From Neoechinorhynchus agilis (lineage: Eukaryota > Acanthocephala): a stretch of 64,000 nucleotides of DNA. Each line of letters opens with the position of its first letter. Positions within the stretch are counted from its first letter, which is position 1. The stretch covers positions 14,322,001 through 14,386,000 of the forward strand of contig CM121341.1 of the NCBI GenBank assembly GCA_051530055.1, given 5' to 3'. The position numbers and the translations under genes are program-made. Below are positions 52,770-64,000 of the stretch, in pieces. A model generated the notes under the pieces. That model searched no databases. It saw only the letters and a list, made by a program, of their open reading frames with translations, and was not told the origin of the DNA.

Positions 52770-54580
52770 TGTTGTCCATAGATTGTTTTTGGTCAGGCGA
52801 AATAAAAAAAGAAATTTAATATTTCGTCCTAATTCTGAAGAATTAATGCGTAGAGGGCAAAATAGTAATAAAATTACTTTTCATGCTTTTTCATGGCGTA
52901 AAAATAAAAAGAATTTATTAGATCCGGGCCATAAAAACCATGGTTAGTTCAATCTTCAAACAAACACTTGAAAAAATTCTTTATGTATTTTTTTGGTGAT
53001 AAAATAAAACACAAAAAAGTGGAACAACTGGTTCATAAAAATTCTCTAAGTTTGAAAACCAAACAAACACTTGTAAATATCAATATTGTTCGCAAAGTAC
53101 TTTCTGACTTCATTGACGTAACGATTTGTTGTTTCCATTTACATTCGCGGCAAGAATCCGAAAGAAACATAAATTTTGTGTGGGTGGATGAAATTGCGCA
53201 GTCGTCGTAAAAGTGCGCGCATCGTCGAGGTGAGGTAGTTAATTGGATGGTTTTGCAAAGGTAAACCTTTCAATTATCTAGCTCACCAGAAGACGTAGCG
53301 GATTTCCGGTTCAAGTGTTGGAGACTTTGTATGTGATCTGAAGAGGTTAATAAATTAATGATTGAGTTTTGTATTGGGCACTGCGAACACAAACACACCG
53401 ATTTATAGACTCAATCGAAAGTTTTACTGAGTAAACGGCGATCGCGTTACTTTTAAACAGCTGCAAACCAACTCTTTGGTTTTTCAAAATGTTCAAACAT
53501 ACTCGAGATCTCAACGAAGTTTCTTTTTAAATCTGCGTCGACGTTCAGGATTTTGACGTACCTTGGAAAGTGATGAAGGGTCCTTTGAAATTCATATGTT
53601 CAAACTGTTCCATTTTATTAAAGGACCGAAAAAAATCGAAAAACAAGATCATTAATGAATTGAAGGCTATTAAGTCCCAATCTTTTTTCTTCTTAAATAT
53701 GCCGCTGAAAATCGTCGACAAGATGATGATGATGATGACGAGGGGTAACGTTCGTGTTTATCTTTGATTCTACGGTTTCCTGTTAACCATTTTTCAAATG
53801 AGCCACGATTTCGCCAAACCGTTTCTTAAACTCTTATTACGGTAAAATGTAGCAATCCAAAGTTGTCAAATTCGTTGAATATGAACTCTTGAACGATTTG
53901 ATTTTTCTCTACAACATTTTTAATGCTTTTGTTTTAAATTTAAGTCTTTGATGATCCGTTTTTAGAATATAATTCAGATTGTAGTCAAGCAACCTTTTTT
54001 TAGGTATCATTTCATTGAGATGTTCTTATTGTTTCATAATCATTATGTATACTTTTGGTGGGTGCTAATAAAACACTTTAACAATGACTTAGGAGGCGAA
54101 GTTACCCCTTTCGAAATATTTCCCCTATAAATCAAATATGTGATGATATGGGGATTATTTTCACCAAAAGTATACTTGGATTATCCTGAAGGATTTTCTC
54201 TGTCGATGAATAATCATTATGATTCGCTCGATTGACTGAGATACTTCTAGGTTTTTGCATGCGAAATCTTCTTTAATGAGTGCAACATACGACCTATCAA
54301 AAGATATCATTTTTCGATTTTTTTTGTAGGTTGTATCGAGAGTCCTAGAACACTTCGACTGGATATAAAACTTTCATTTGGCCGATTAGTCGTGCATTCT
54401 CTTGCCGTTTTATAGTGTTCGCTGAAGACATGAATATTTGATCTACGAGATGTGCCTCATGAAATAGAGGAGGACTCATTGTTTGCTAATGACGAATGTT
54501 TTCATTATTATTACTATTTTGACCGATCTTCGACACCTGAGAGAGAGGTCGATAAGTCGAATGCACATTACTATTTAGCT
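52770..54580. other. AT-rich region, no gene seen
   Basis: Contains a family B 3' end near 52910-52960 (GAATTTATTAGATCCGGGCC, TTAGTTCAATCTTCAAAC). TATACTTTTGGTG at 54047 is inverted as CACCAAAAGTATAC at 54161, with GAAATATTTCCCC between, a probable non-coding fold-back. No gene recognised. Confidence 0.45.
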
Positions 54581-54599
54581 TATGCGTGGCTCAGCCTAC

Positions 54600-55932
54600 A
54601 TGTTTTCGAAACCTGTTGCGGGTGGTAGCAAACGACCACCTAATGCTTTGAGGTTTTCTTTAACCTCGGAGTCTCAGCAGCAATTAGTCACTGCTTCGGG
54701 ATCGAATCCCTCTTCTCAGCTCCTATTGGATGGGTCTCAGATGAAAAAAAAATCCCCCAACAGTTGACATATGCAATCAATACTCATGGATACTTAGTTT
54801 ATCCAATCAAACGATGGCAACTGTTGGGGGGGATTAATAATGCTTGGCTAGCCAGTCTAAAAGACTTCGCAAGCTCCAATCTTCCGCGTGATGTCTACTC
54901 AGTTAAATCGGTCACTCAAAAAGTACAATTCCTTGCGAATGGACTGCAAGCAAATTTAAATTGTGACGAAAAAGCGGAATTTGAAAAGTTCTTCAACGTC
55001 ACAATTAAGTTTTTTCTCAATTCACGCAGATCAGGCAAACCGATCTCGTTAGCCATGGTCAAGGGCTCTAGACAAGTTAGGGATGAATTATGCGAAAACA
55101 CGCACAGTGCTTTCAACTGCTTTGAAATACGTTTCACAAAAAATCTAGCAGTCATCAGGATGACTATATTTTTCCACAGTGCAATATTTGTCATGGCTGG
55201 GGCCATTGGGCTCAACAATGTAGCTCGAACACTCCTAAATGTCGTTTCTGCGCGGAGACAGAACACTCCTCTCAGAATTGTCCAAACAAATCAATTAAAT
55301 GTTGTGCAAACTGCGGAGGTCAACATTCGGTTTTCTATAAATGCTGTTCGGCCTTCAAAGACTATTGGTCTTGGGCTCAAAAAGGACAATTCAATAATAG
55401 CTCACGCTCTCGATTTATGCGTGAACCAATGGTCTCGGGGATTCCTGCTTCCAATTCTATGCATCCGGTATCTTCTCTTTTAGTGGACTCTACCTCAAGA
55501 AGTTCGGGCATTAATGTATCTCAAAGTACGGTCTCATCGCAGCTAATAACGATGGAACATCTAGAATGTCGTCTGGAGGAGGTCTGTAACAAGCTACTGA
55601 CGGTTATGCAAGCACGTTTTACCGAAGCTATCACTACTTTTGAGAAGAAGATGTGTACCCTCATCTGCAATCTCCCAGATATAATCTCTTCCAGCTTTCA
55701 ATTTCCAAGAGATTTGAAACAAAAGAGACTCAATTCGTCCGATACGAACCCTCGATCGGCCAAAAAATCCAATATAACCTCCAATGTGACTCGATCTGAT
55801 AGTGATGATTCAATAATGGAATTGGATGAAACTGATTCTGACTTCGTCACTGCAATCATCAACGCTCAAACCGCGCTTATTAATAATGGAACTGCGGCTC
55901 TTATTCCAGATGCAGCCACCAGAAAACTCTGA
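54600..55932 (+). pseudogene. LINE ORF1, zinc-knuckle RNA-binding protein
   Basis: N-terminal part ALRFSLTSESQQQLVTASGS, a middle region PQQLTYAINTHGYLVYPIKR and FNVTIKFFLNSRRSGKPISL, the CCHC knuckles, and a C-terminal part ending ALIPDAATRKL. At least two frame changes separate the parts. This is the usual gag-like ORF1 of I/jockey-type LINEs, which coats the element RNA. Confidence 0.75.
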
Positions 55933-58369
55933 TAGCTTAAAGGCTCAGGTAATGGTTTGGGATTTTCGGGTGTCACAGTGGAACTGTGGTGGGGCGACCA
56001 ACCATAACAGGCTAGCTCGTTTCTTATCATGGGTATCAATCATTTTGCTACAGGAAACGAAAAGTATTTTTACACTGGATCAACTTTATAGCTATCTACC
56101 TCAATCGAACGTCTCAACGTTCACCTCTTTTATCACTGCTCCTTTAAGTCCCGCCTCACAGGGTCTTATTTCAATTTTTCACTCTTCGCTTAATCCTCTC
56201 TATTGTCTTCCTTTATTTCACCTTAAATGTCGTATTCCATTTTCAAAATCCTTGTAAATAAGAAATTTCTCACCTTTATCAATTTATACATTAAACCTGG
56301 TTTTACCCACCGGGCATACATTGAAAGCAGAATCAAATGGCTTCTCAGAGCCAATATTGACATCATAGTGGGAGACTTCAATGATCCATCTTTAAAATGG
56401 TCTAAGGCCAATGTCAACGCAGTTCAACCTTTTTACTCTTTAACCTATCCCTCTACTCCCTCTTTTCATAATCTCGCTTATAATACGCACTCGTTTTTAA
56501 ATCTGATCATTTATAAGAGACACATCAATTTCTTGATTCAATTCGATCGTCAGGTGTCTCTTTTCGACCTGTTAGGGCATGATATCCTAATTTGGTCCTT
56601 TGGTCCTAACTCTACACTACGAAAAACCTACCACATATCCCCACTCAACGTTGCCTTTTTCCGCCTAGTTAGTCAAAATCTTATCTCTCTAGTATTTAAT
56701 CAAAATAAGCCCTTTATCTCGTACCTTTCGTTAATAATGCTCTTAACGAGTTAGCTAATATTTTTCTATTTCGTACGGTGAGGACCTTCTCTCGACCTTA
56801 TGAAAGTCGCTCTCTATGCTTTCTTGGACGCCAACTCTTTTTGGCATCCCTCTCATCAAATCATTAACCAGTCATTTCTGGGCTGCTCACTGTCGACAGC
56901 AGTTACATCAGAGAACTAATTTACTTGCCGTCTTGAAACCTTATTCCTCGAGCTGGTGGCACACTCTTCAAAAGAAGAGCAATCTTGCTTGGAAATCTAA
57001 AATAACAGGCTGGCTTAAGGTTTCGTCGTTTGAGGATATATTAAATTCTATTTTTGAATTTCACTCTTCGGGTTCCCTCAAAGATATCCCTCCAACAATA
57101 ATTTTTCGGAAAAAATCGCAAACAGAGTGGATTTGACTCTGGATGATATTCTTGAGGTCTGGTCAAATAATCCAAAATTGGCGTCTTCGAATTCCAGTTC
57201 TGGTACCAAAATTTTAAATTTACTAGCCCATGATAATATCGTTCACTTGATCCGAATGATACTAAGCTGCTCTCCTTACGCTTGGCGAGAGATTAATGTC
57301 TCACGGCGTATTTTCATTATCAAAAATAAGAAAAAATCAATTTCACAGCCAAAGGATCTGCGCCCCATTTCCCTACAGAATCCTTTTGTCACAATTTACG
57401 AGAGAGCTCTGGCGCGTCGTTTATTTTCATTTATATCGGAGCACAACTGTATATCGGCCAATTGCCATGGATTTCAAAAAGGAAAATCAGTACACTCCGC
57501 GCTTACTAGTATCTACGATAAATTTAGGAACTCCATTCTGCCTATGAAAGCCCTTCTGGCAGTGTAAATTTCACAGGCCATCGACAAGATTTCTCTCCCT
57601 ATTATAATTCGAATACTTAAAATTTTTAGTGTTCTACATAATTTGATCTCCAGAATTTATAATATCCTTTTTAAAAAATCTTTCTATTACGAAGATGATA
57701 TCTCAAAAACTATTTTTTATCCGATCAACTGTGTACCTCAAGGGTCTCCGCTTTCCCAAATTCTCTTCTTACTGGCTTCGCAATATATAGTTAAAAACTT
57801 CAAAATTCGTGCGCAAATAAACTGTTACGCAGATGATTTAACCTCCAATATTTCTGCTCACATCGCTGCAAAACTTAAACTTTTGATTAAACAATGTTTT
57901 GATTATCTAAATGAAATTTTACCACGTATTAGTTTATCTTTAAATCTATCAAAATCCTTATGCATCTTTAAAGTTTGTTCTTCCAAAATTCGAGAATACC
58001 TTAAATTATTCTTTAACAATTTAGTGAATCCCTCGAATAATTCAAAAATGGACAATGCGCCCTTGAAATTACGCGTTCTAGGGCACACCTTTAATGTCAA
58101 CCTTTCACCTTATTACAGATATCAATAAAATGAAAAAGCTTCTTAAAGTAGGCAATAAAGTGGCTAGACGAGCCATGGAACTAGGCTTAAATGCCTCCCA
58201 AGCTCAAGCCACATGGAAAACCTGGGGTATTCCCGGCCAAATTTTCTTCTCAAGGGATCGCCCCCCTGAACTTAAGACTGCCTTTGTTCAGTCGTTTTTC
58301 AAACACCTAGAGTCTGCCGGCGCTGGTTGTTTATATGATTGCTGTCTAAAAACATCTTTATATGTTTAA
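55910..58369 (+). pseudogene. LINE ORF2, endonuclease and reverse transcriptase
   Basis: Starts MQPPENSDSLKAQVMVW. The endonuclease has ILLQETKSI and DIIVGDFNDPSLKW. The RT has QPKDLRPISLQNPFVTIYER, CHGFQKGKSVHSALTSIYDK, CVPQGSPLSQILFLLASQYI and INCYADDLTSN with intact YADD (about 57830). The C-terminal part ends GAGCLYDCCLKTSLYV. Several frame changes and one internal stop break it. Confidence 0.8.
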
Positions 58370-58388
58370 ATGATGAATAAATCTTGTT

Positions 58389-58800
58389 GTGGCTCAGCCG
58401 GCCACATTTAGCAATGTAAATTAAGTTTATCCTACACGGCTGAATAAGGGCACACCGCCCACCGATTTGGGTTAAGGAGGCGCTCGAAAGTAACAGAGTT
58501 TGTACCCCGAATCCCTGTTTTAAGGTGGTAAACGGGGTTCAAAATCTACAAACGCCAAGATTAGAGAGTGATGTTCTTAACTGCTACAGATCGACATGCT
58601 TAAAACCAGTCATTTCCAATACTAGATTTTAAAGCATCCTTTGTCGAAATCATTGGCCAATACTTCGACGAAAACTTCTGAACTCATAAACGATTCGTGC
58701 TCATGTCCAATCGATGAAATCGACAGTTTTGGGTCTGGTTTAGGGTATTAAATGTTTTTATGCGCTTCCATGAACCAAATCGGTGTGCTGTGTGCCCAAA
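58389..58800. mobile_element. Family A element, copy interrupted by the LINE
   Basis: The left end GGCTGAATAAGGGCACACCG, CCCACCGATTTGGGTT matches the right end GAACCAAATCGGTGTGCTGT, GTGCCCA at 58770-58797 in inverse. 58500-58560 has a tRNA-like CCCCGAATCCCTGTTTTAAG and box B-like GGTTCAAAATC. Its left tip lies before the LINE at 54581. Confidence 0.65.
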
Positions 58801-59173
58801 TATATTTCGACTATTCAATTTTTTTGCTTGTTTATGGCGTTCAAACTGAATCTAAGTACAGTGTAAATGTAACCATCCCCACGTATGGATTTTAGACCTT
58901 GATATAGGCACAACATTGTGCCGAAATATCGGATCTAATAAATTCTTTTAATTTTTTATGCCATAAACAAAGATGGATAGTTCAATCTTTACATCAATTT
59001 TTTACCGGTGTAATTAGGGGTCCGATGAATCCACAGATTTGTATTTCCATTTTCAATTGTTTTCGGTTTATAAAGTATGTGAATCTTGCGATCTGTTATT
59101 TGACATTGCATCGATTATTGTCTAAACGATTCCCCTCGAGTGTCGAGGACCGACTAAAATAATAACATGCCAC

Positions 59174-60762
59174 CCGGATTTAAATTCACTAATTTATTTC
59201 CGATCATAAACGTCTAATAAGTCCGACATCAAGCAGTGCGTGATCTTGAAATGTGATTTCAAAAATGAATTCAACACAGTTCACCGAGCAGATTTGCTCG
59301 AAGTAGTTAGATTATTTGTTTCATTTGTCAGCTGATTTTCTCGACCGGGTGTATATATATTACTATTGATGTGCATTAGCAATTTCGGCGGTCGGAGGAA
59401 CTTTGTTTTTACATCAGAGACGTGATGTTACCACTTTAACTCGGATGAAACGTTAAGAGTTCGTACATCTCTCCAGATCATCAGATACCTCCAGGAGGCG
59501 GATCCGGAGAGATGTACGAACTCTTAACGTTTCATCCTAGTTAAAGTGGTAACATCACGTCTCTGATGTAAAAACAAAGTTCCTCCGACCGCCGAAATTG
59601 CTAATGCACATCAATAGTAATGAAGTAGTTAGAGATCACGCACCAGAAGCATTTCGCTATTTCGTTAATGCATATAGGACTTCAACACCCTTGTTGTTCA
59701 ATAACCACGTTTTGTGGTCAGAAAGAGGAGTTCAACGAGGGGATCCTTTGGGCACAATAACCTTCTCATCAGCAGTTTTTAGTGACTAACTTGCTAACTA
59801 TCGTGAAAGATTTTCAGAAGTTGGCTCCCGAAATAGAATTGATCATTCTAGACCGGTTGAGTCTTCTGGGAAGCTGCATTTTTGGTTCTAATGTCGAAGC
59901 AAAGATTGCCAATCTTCAACCGCAACATTCGGTGCTGTGCGAATGAGCTGATGAATTATCTTCCACGAGGCTCTGTTCCTGATCACAAACACCCTCTTTA
60001 TTCCAAAACTGCTGTATAAGCTGCGCACAGCATCTCTTTTAGACATAAGTATAAGCTCTGGACGAGGCCTGGCGTCAAGCGTCCTTGACTGTGTCATCCG
60101 GTGGTTTGGGTATTCGAAACGCAGCCGATATTTCTCTGCCAGATTGTCTGGGATCGTATAAAGTAAGCCGCAAAATAGTTCAATCCGTTCTTGGCGAGAA
60201 TTACACTTTGGATGAAGATTTCGTGGAGACGCCTAATCTTTGGTATGGAGATTCAGGCAGCGAGCAGCTACCCGTCAATGGTTGCAAACAATCAGTTTGG
60301 GACTCACCCCTGGTAACGAGGATTCATAGCTCTTTAATTTCAGATTCTCATGACTTGGTGATCGAACTCGATTGGCGACAGTCTCTACAAGAGAATCGGG
60401 TGCTTGTCTCAACGCTACCCCAATCGCTTCTGTGGGTACCCTTCTCTCCGACGAAACAGTAAGGATTGCAGTGTCTCTGAGACTTTGGGTACCGATGTGC
60501 ACATCCCATCGCTGCCGTTGATTAGCGATCATAGAACCATCGAGGTGCTATGGTCTCGTCTGTCGGCAATCAGGCGGAAGGTACTCACGATACGCCAAAG
60601 TGAATGCAATTCTTAGCCGTGCCCTGAATACTGTGATTGTACCCCCGCCTTTAAACCAGGGAGTTCGTGTAGGCCCAAAACTTCCAAGCAATGAAAAGCT
60701 TTGATAATGTCGGAATTATCCGACGTGAAACATTGGAAATAAATTTGTGAATTTAAATCCGG
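59174..60762. mobile_element. Family D element carrying a LINE fragment and a fold-back (nested)
   Basis: The ends CCGGATTTAAATTCACTAAT (59174) and TTTGTGAATTTAAATCCGG (60744-60762) are inverted. Between them is a plus-strand restriction-type LINE fragment: VILKCDFK-like, VRDHAPEAFRYFVNAYRTST, HVLWSERGVQRGDPLG, then LTVSSGGLGIRNAADISLPD, GCKQSVWDSPLVTRIHSSL and the start of the Cys/His region. The catalytic YLDD section is deleted. GAAGTAGTTAGA (59300-59311 and 59622-59633) brackets a 310 bp fold-back. Three insertion events are layered. Confidence 0.8.
59312..59621. mobile_element. 310 bp fold-back insertion with 12 bp target duplication
   Basis: Two arms of about 120 bases (TACATCAGAGACGTGATGTT, CGTTAAGAGTTCGTACATCT and their complements) around a short centre GATCATCAGATACCTCCAGG. 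The outer left part (TTTGTCAGCTGATTTTCTCG) matches the tail of the family A element at 39790-39830, so this looks like an internally deleted, inverted derivative. Confidence 0.88.
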
Positions 60763-60769
60763 AATGTAT

Positions 60770-61254
60770 TTTTCTTGAATGCGATCTTTTGTAAGATGTT
60801 ATACGGAAATCGATCACAAATTATATATAAGAGTACTAAATGATTACAACGATAGAGGTACTATTATTCAGATCGTTTTCTCATAGTTTTTTTGTGATTA
60901 TAGTCTGTACTTGTTAAGAAAAACTGTAAAAAAAGAGAACTATGATCAAGGCAAGAGCTTTAACTTAAAGTATCGAATTTTGCGCTGACGACAATATTTG
61001 GTTTCTTACAAGATCTAAAGAATGGCGACTGGTGAAGGTTAAGAAGATTTGTACGACGAGATCACTGGACAGACAACAACAGGCTGCAGAAAGTTAAACT
61101 ATTGGGAAAAAATAGAATAAACGGTCTAAGCCCTTTGATCGATTATAGACAAACATTTGCTAATATCTTCCCACATGCACTTTTCACTCATTTCTTTAAT
61201 TCATATTTCTGTCACAAGAAATCATTTCACACAATTCATCGTTTGTGATTAAGG
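60770..61254. other. No gene seen
   Basis: AT-rich sequence downstream of the nested elements and of the coiled-coil gene on the minus strand. It probably contains the 3' UTR of that gene. Confidence 0.45.
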
Positions 61255-63513
61255 TCACTTGGTTTGCCGATGTAAAGCCAATTTCTTCATGAGCTCTATT
61301 GGCACCTTACTGATTTTGCCGATATCGCCACTTCTGAGAGCTCGCTCTTTACCCGGTGAGATAGTCTCATCAGTGGGATATACCGACCTTAAATGCGGCA
61401 AACGTTTCGCGTTTCGGTCCATTAAATCAGCCAATCGTTCAAACTCATGTTGAACCTTAACAAGGCCAGCGATATTAACCTTTGGGGGTGAGGGGTTCTC
61501 GGGGGACTCATTCTCTGGTTTATATCGCATTCTGTGATTATCAACCTGAGGTCTCGTAGCTCGAATCGGTTGGATGGATATTGGAAATGATGCCCGCGGT
61601 TCAATAGTTGCAGGAGCACGCGGACAATAATTTTCGTTGCGATCTCTACAGTAAACCTCAAATGCTTCTTGTAAATCCACTCTCGGTGTATTGTTTGTCG
61701 ACCTGTGTGATCGCCTCGGCCTCCTAATGCCCACTTGCTGCTTCTGTGTTGCTTCCAATTGCTCAATTATCCTGTCAATACGTTCCGTCTCGCTGCAGGT
61801 CTCGAGTTTTTTTTCGCATTGCTTAATTTTCTCTTTTAAAAGCTCTATTTCTTGTTTATACGACAGCTCCTGCTTTGCCCATGAATCTTTCTTCTTGTCA
61901 TAATGAGCTTTAAAGGAGGCTGCGTGTTCTTCGTAAACCTTAAGATGGTCGTAACTTGTCTTTAGCTTTTGTTTCAAAAGATCAATCTCTTCGCCCATTC
62001 TACATAGTTTCTCGTTCCACTCACGATCCGAATCTCTTCCGGAACGTTCTACTCGGTCCCGCATTCGACTTAGTCGGCCTCGAAGCTCTTCAATATATTG
62101 CCTATCCTGCATGTAAATATTCGGCGGAATCCAAGTGTTTTTCACTACATCTAATTCATCCCGTAATTCCCGTAATCGACTTTCAGGAATAAATCCCAAA
62201 GCTTCATATGGTATTGGAGATGTCGTGACCTCACTTTCATCCGCCGGAATATGCTCAACAACTATTTTCTGAGCTTCCAATTTCTCTTCTCGTATTCTTA
62301 CCCTTTCGTCCTCGAGCTGCTTTACAGTCGCAGTTAATGTTTCATTTTCCGACTTACAGTGATCAAACATAAACTCAAGCTCACGGACTTTGCATTCAAG
62401 GCGCTTGTTCTTGTATTCGACATCTTCTTTGTCTTTCAACTTCCTCTCGAGAACTTCCATTTTCTTCTCGCAGGAATTTCTCTCATTTCTAAGTTCTTCA
62501 CATTGCTTATGCGAAAGCTTTACATCATTCTTCAGATTCTTTAGTTCAACTTGCGTCTCACAAAGCTTTGCCAAAACACTTTCTTGTTTTTCGTTATGTA
62601 TCTGATAATCATTAATTTCTTTTTCCAAAGCATTTTTCTTCTCTATTAACTCATTCATCTTTTTTGAACATTCAGATTTCGCATCCTGCAGCTTTTTCAT
62701 AAGATCTTCCTTGTCGATCAATAATTCATCCTGACGATTCGCAAGCATTCGAACCTTCGACTCAAGATCTTCCTTCACCTTTAACTGTCTAACCTCCGCA
62801 TCTTCCTTGCTCTTCAACTTTAATATCAAGTTAGCATTCTCGTCTTCTAGTGTCTTTAACTGTTCAGATAAAAGCCCCTTGTCGGGTTGACCATTATTGT
62901 CTTCGTATGCGCCAGCTATAACCTCAAGAAAAGAATCGACACTCTCGTCTTCTTTAGACGCGAGTGATCGGTTGATAAACGGCGATTGCAAAAACTCCGC
63001 TATCGTGGCATTCGCTAATGATGAACAACTATCATCAAGACTGGATTCATTAACTGCTCTTGTTGTCAACATCTTTATTAATTTCTGTTCCAAGTCAACC
63101 TTACCACCATCACTCAACAAAACGGTGAACATTGGGACAATCAATCGCTGCTCGGATTCACTTAAATTCATGGCTATATCCATGAAGAATTTACAGACGC
63201 AATCAATAGACACTCCATAGGCAAAGCAGCATATTATGAAAATTGTGCGATTTACTGGATTATCATCTTTGATATTCAAGTTAAAATGGTGCTCCAAGAT
63301 TTCTTTGATCTCTTCAGCACTCTTACCTGCCAATTTGAACTTTTCTTGATCGCTACTAGGACTTGGCGCTAATGAACACAATTTAACGATCAATTCGTTT
63401 GTATGAGTGGCATTTGATAGGGGCGAAGGATTATTGGACTGGGAATTATAACCTGGAATTTTCCCAATTAAACTTCGTATCATCTTCGACATGTCTTTCT
63501 CCAGCGAATTCAT
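61255..63513 (-). CDS. Long coiled-coil protein, possibly NuMA/LIN-5-like
   Basis: Uninterrupted 752 aa frame. TTTTTATTGTTTAG lies directly before the ATG at 63513. Residues 1-115 look globular and helical (AEEIKEILEHHFNLNIKDD, NRTIFIICCFAYGVSIDCVC). Residues about 215-430 and 450-600 form long heptad-type coiled coil (LSEQLKTLEDENANLILKLK, ELREIEW-type breaks at TTSPIPYEALGFIPESRLRE). Residues 600-752 are basic and proline-rich (GIRRPRRSHRSTNN, ENESPENPSPPKVNI) with a final KKLALHRQTK. An N-terminal small globular domain, central coiled coil and basic tail of this length recall LIN-5/NuMA or Hook proteins, which link microtubules or dynein to cargo, but I have no diagnostic motif. It is certainly a coding gene. 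Confidence 0.7.
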   Translation of the reverse strand: MNSLEKDMSKMIRSLIGKIPGYNSQSNNPSPLSNATHTNELIVKLCSLAPSPSSDQEKFKLAGKSAEEIKEILEHHFNLNIKDDNPVNRTIFIICCFAYGVSIDCVCKFFMDIAMNLSESEQRLIVPMFTVLLSDGGKVDLEQKLIKMLTTRAVNESSLDDSCSSLANATIAEFLQSPFINRSLASKEDESVDSFLEVIAGAYEDNNGQPDKGLLSEQLKTLEDENANLILKLKSKEDAEVRQLKVKEDLESKVRMLANRQDELLIDKEDLMKKLQDAKSECSKKMNELIEKKNALEKEINDYQIHNEKQESVLAKLCETQVELKNLKNDVKLSHKQCEELRNERNSCEKKMEVLERKLKDKEDVEYKNKRLECKVRELEFMFDHCKSENETLTATVKQLEDERVRIREEKLEAQKIVVEHIPADESEVTTSPIPYEALGFIPESRLRELRDELDVVKNTWIPPNIYMQDRQYIEELRGRLSRMRDRVERSGRDSDREWNEKLCRMGEEIDLLKQKLKTSYDHLKVYEEHAASFKAHYDKKKDSWAKQELSYKQEIELLKEKIKQCEKKLETCSETERIDRIIEQLEATQKQQVGIRRPRRSHRSTNNTPRVDLQEAFEVYCRDRNENYCPRAPATIEPRASFPISIQPIRATRPQVDNHRMRYKPENESPENPSPPKVNIAGLVKVQHEFERLADLMDRNAKRLPHLRSVYPTDETISPGKERALRSGDIGKISKVPIELMKKLALHRQTK

Positions 63514-64000
63514 CTAAACAATAAAAATCACTTAACTAAGGCTCGATCATTAGTATTCCAAACAAGGAATGAAAATAAATATACGGCTTTAAATTACGCC
63601 TACTGCCCGTACTTGCTCGGAATTTCTCGAGTATCAAAAGTGTCAAGCCAAATTCGTGCAGTATTGTCGCTTTTGCTCTAATCCGCATAATATTATCCCA
63701 CCCACAATCGTGAGATAAAAAAAATCCCGGACCTTGGATTTGTATCCACAGAGCTGCCACATCGGATTTATTTTCAACGGTAAGAATTTCCCAAACATTT
63801 TTTAATTATCATAAATGACTATAAAATAAAATTGTTTAATGTTTAAACATCAAACTTTCACTATTGGTAAGCATTCATTTTGAATCAAGAATTTATATCG
63901 ACGAGAATGGAGGAGCATCTTTATCCCAGCATTGCCAAAAATCATCTCTTTGAATCTTGTAGAATTCTTAACAAAAAAGCTTAAAATCAAGGCAACACTG
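63514..64000. other. Upstream flank of the coiled-coil gene
   Basis: No gene established. A minus-strand frame from about 63757 reads MWQLCGYKSKVRDFFYLTIV, GGIILCGLEQKRQYCTNLA and stops, a 40-residue peptide with one hydrophobic helix. No acceptor or promoter supports it. It may be chance. Confidence 0.25.

Larger units (their letters stand above)
54586..58399 (+). mobile_element. Nearly complete LINE with apurinic-type endonuclease, 11 bp target duplication
   Basis: GTGGCTCAGCC stands at 54586-54596 and 58389-58399. The host sequence without insert (TATGCGTGGCTCAGCCGG) can be read at the family A copy at 45983. The element (54597-58388) has ORF1 starting MFSKPVAGGSKRPPNAL at 54600, only three bases from its 5' end, with three zinc knuckles at 55180-55340 (CNICHGWGHWAQQC, CRFCAETEHSSQNC). 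ORF2 starts at 55910, overlaps ORF1 by 23 bases and encodes an endonuclease (SQWNCGGATNHNRLARF) and an RT. There is no poly(A); the 3' end is ATGATGAATAAATCTT. Frame changes (for example in the A-run near 54745) and one stop near 57567 make this copy inactive. Confidence 0.9.

Overview
The window looks like repeat-rich animal nuclear DNA. A nematode or a related small invertebrate is the best guess, but I am not certain. The coding sequences are eukaryotic: MYPT, hnRNP A, RNA polymerase III subunit RPC8, eIF3L, ATP synthase beta, ANKEF1, RNase H1-like, ALG13. Most are intronless or have only very short introns. Eleven start codons lie 0 to 10 bases after a T-rich AG acceptor, as expected if most mRNAs receive a trans-spliced leader. 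The ATP synthase beta sequence after the P-loop exon reads like the nematode form. ANKEF1 is unexpected, because I know it mainly from animals with motile cilia.

Layout. 1-11 kb: a MYPT gene, then two nearly identical hnRNP A genes facing each other as 1.65 kb arms of a palindrome whose spacer holds a LINE fragment. 11-16.5 kb: repeats, a membrane protein gene and a LINE copy interrupted by a fold-back insertion. 17-22.5 kb: RPC8, eIF3L and ATP synthase beta. 24-27 kb: a LINE with a restriction-enzyme-like endonuclease. 27-33 kb: ANKEF1, flanked by an inverted duplication of a promoter plus first exon. 33-43.8 kb: Penelope-like and LINE debris, with one gene that has a weak SGNH-like fold. 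43.8-50.7 kb: a small membrane protein, a three-domain RNase H gene, ALG13, a small putatively myristoylated protein, and a multi-exon gene visible only when short exons are joined. 54.6-58.4 kb: an almost complete LINE with an apurinic-type endonuclease and an 11 bp target duplication. 59-60.8 kb: nested elements. 61.3-63.5 kb: a coiled-coil protein.

Most interesting signal. Several conserved genes are interrupted by segments that do not fit GT-AG introns. They have a short direct repeat at the two borders, and usually a short inverted repeat just inside. Removing one repeat copy plus the insert restores the conserved reading frame. I see this in MYPT (52 nt), ANKEF1 (53 and about 355 nt), RNase H (52 and perhaps 53 nt), ALG13 (36 nt) and ATP synthase beta (568 nt, with transposon-like ends and TA repeats). 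Ordinary GT-AG introns of 38-60 nt occur alongside them. This suggests transposon-like introns removed by a non-canonical, structure-guided route. It is inferred from DNA alone and needs cDNA. A second candidate is a gene with three RNase HI units in a row, the third lacking catalytic aspartates.
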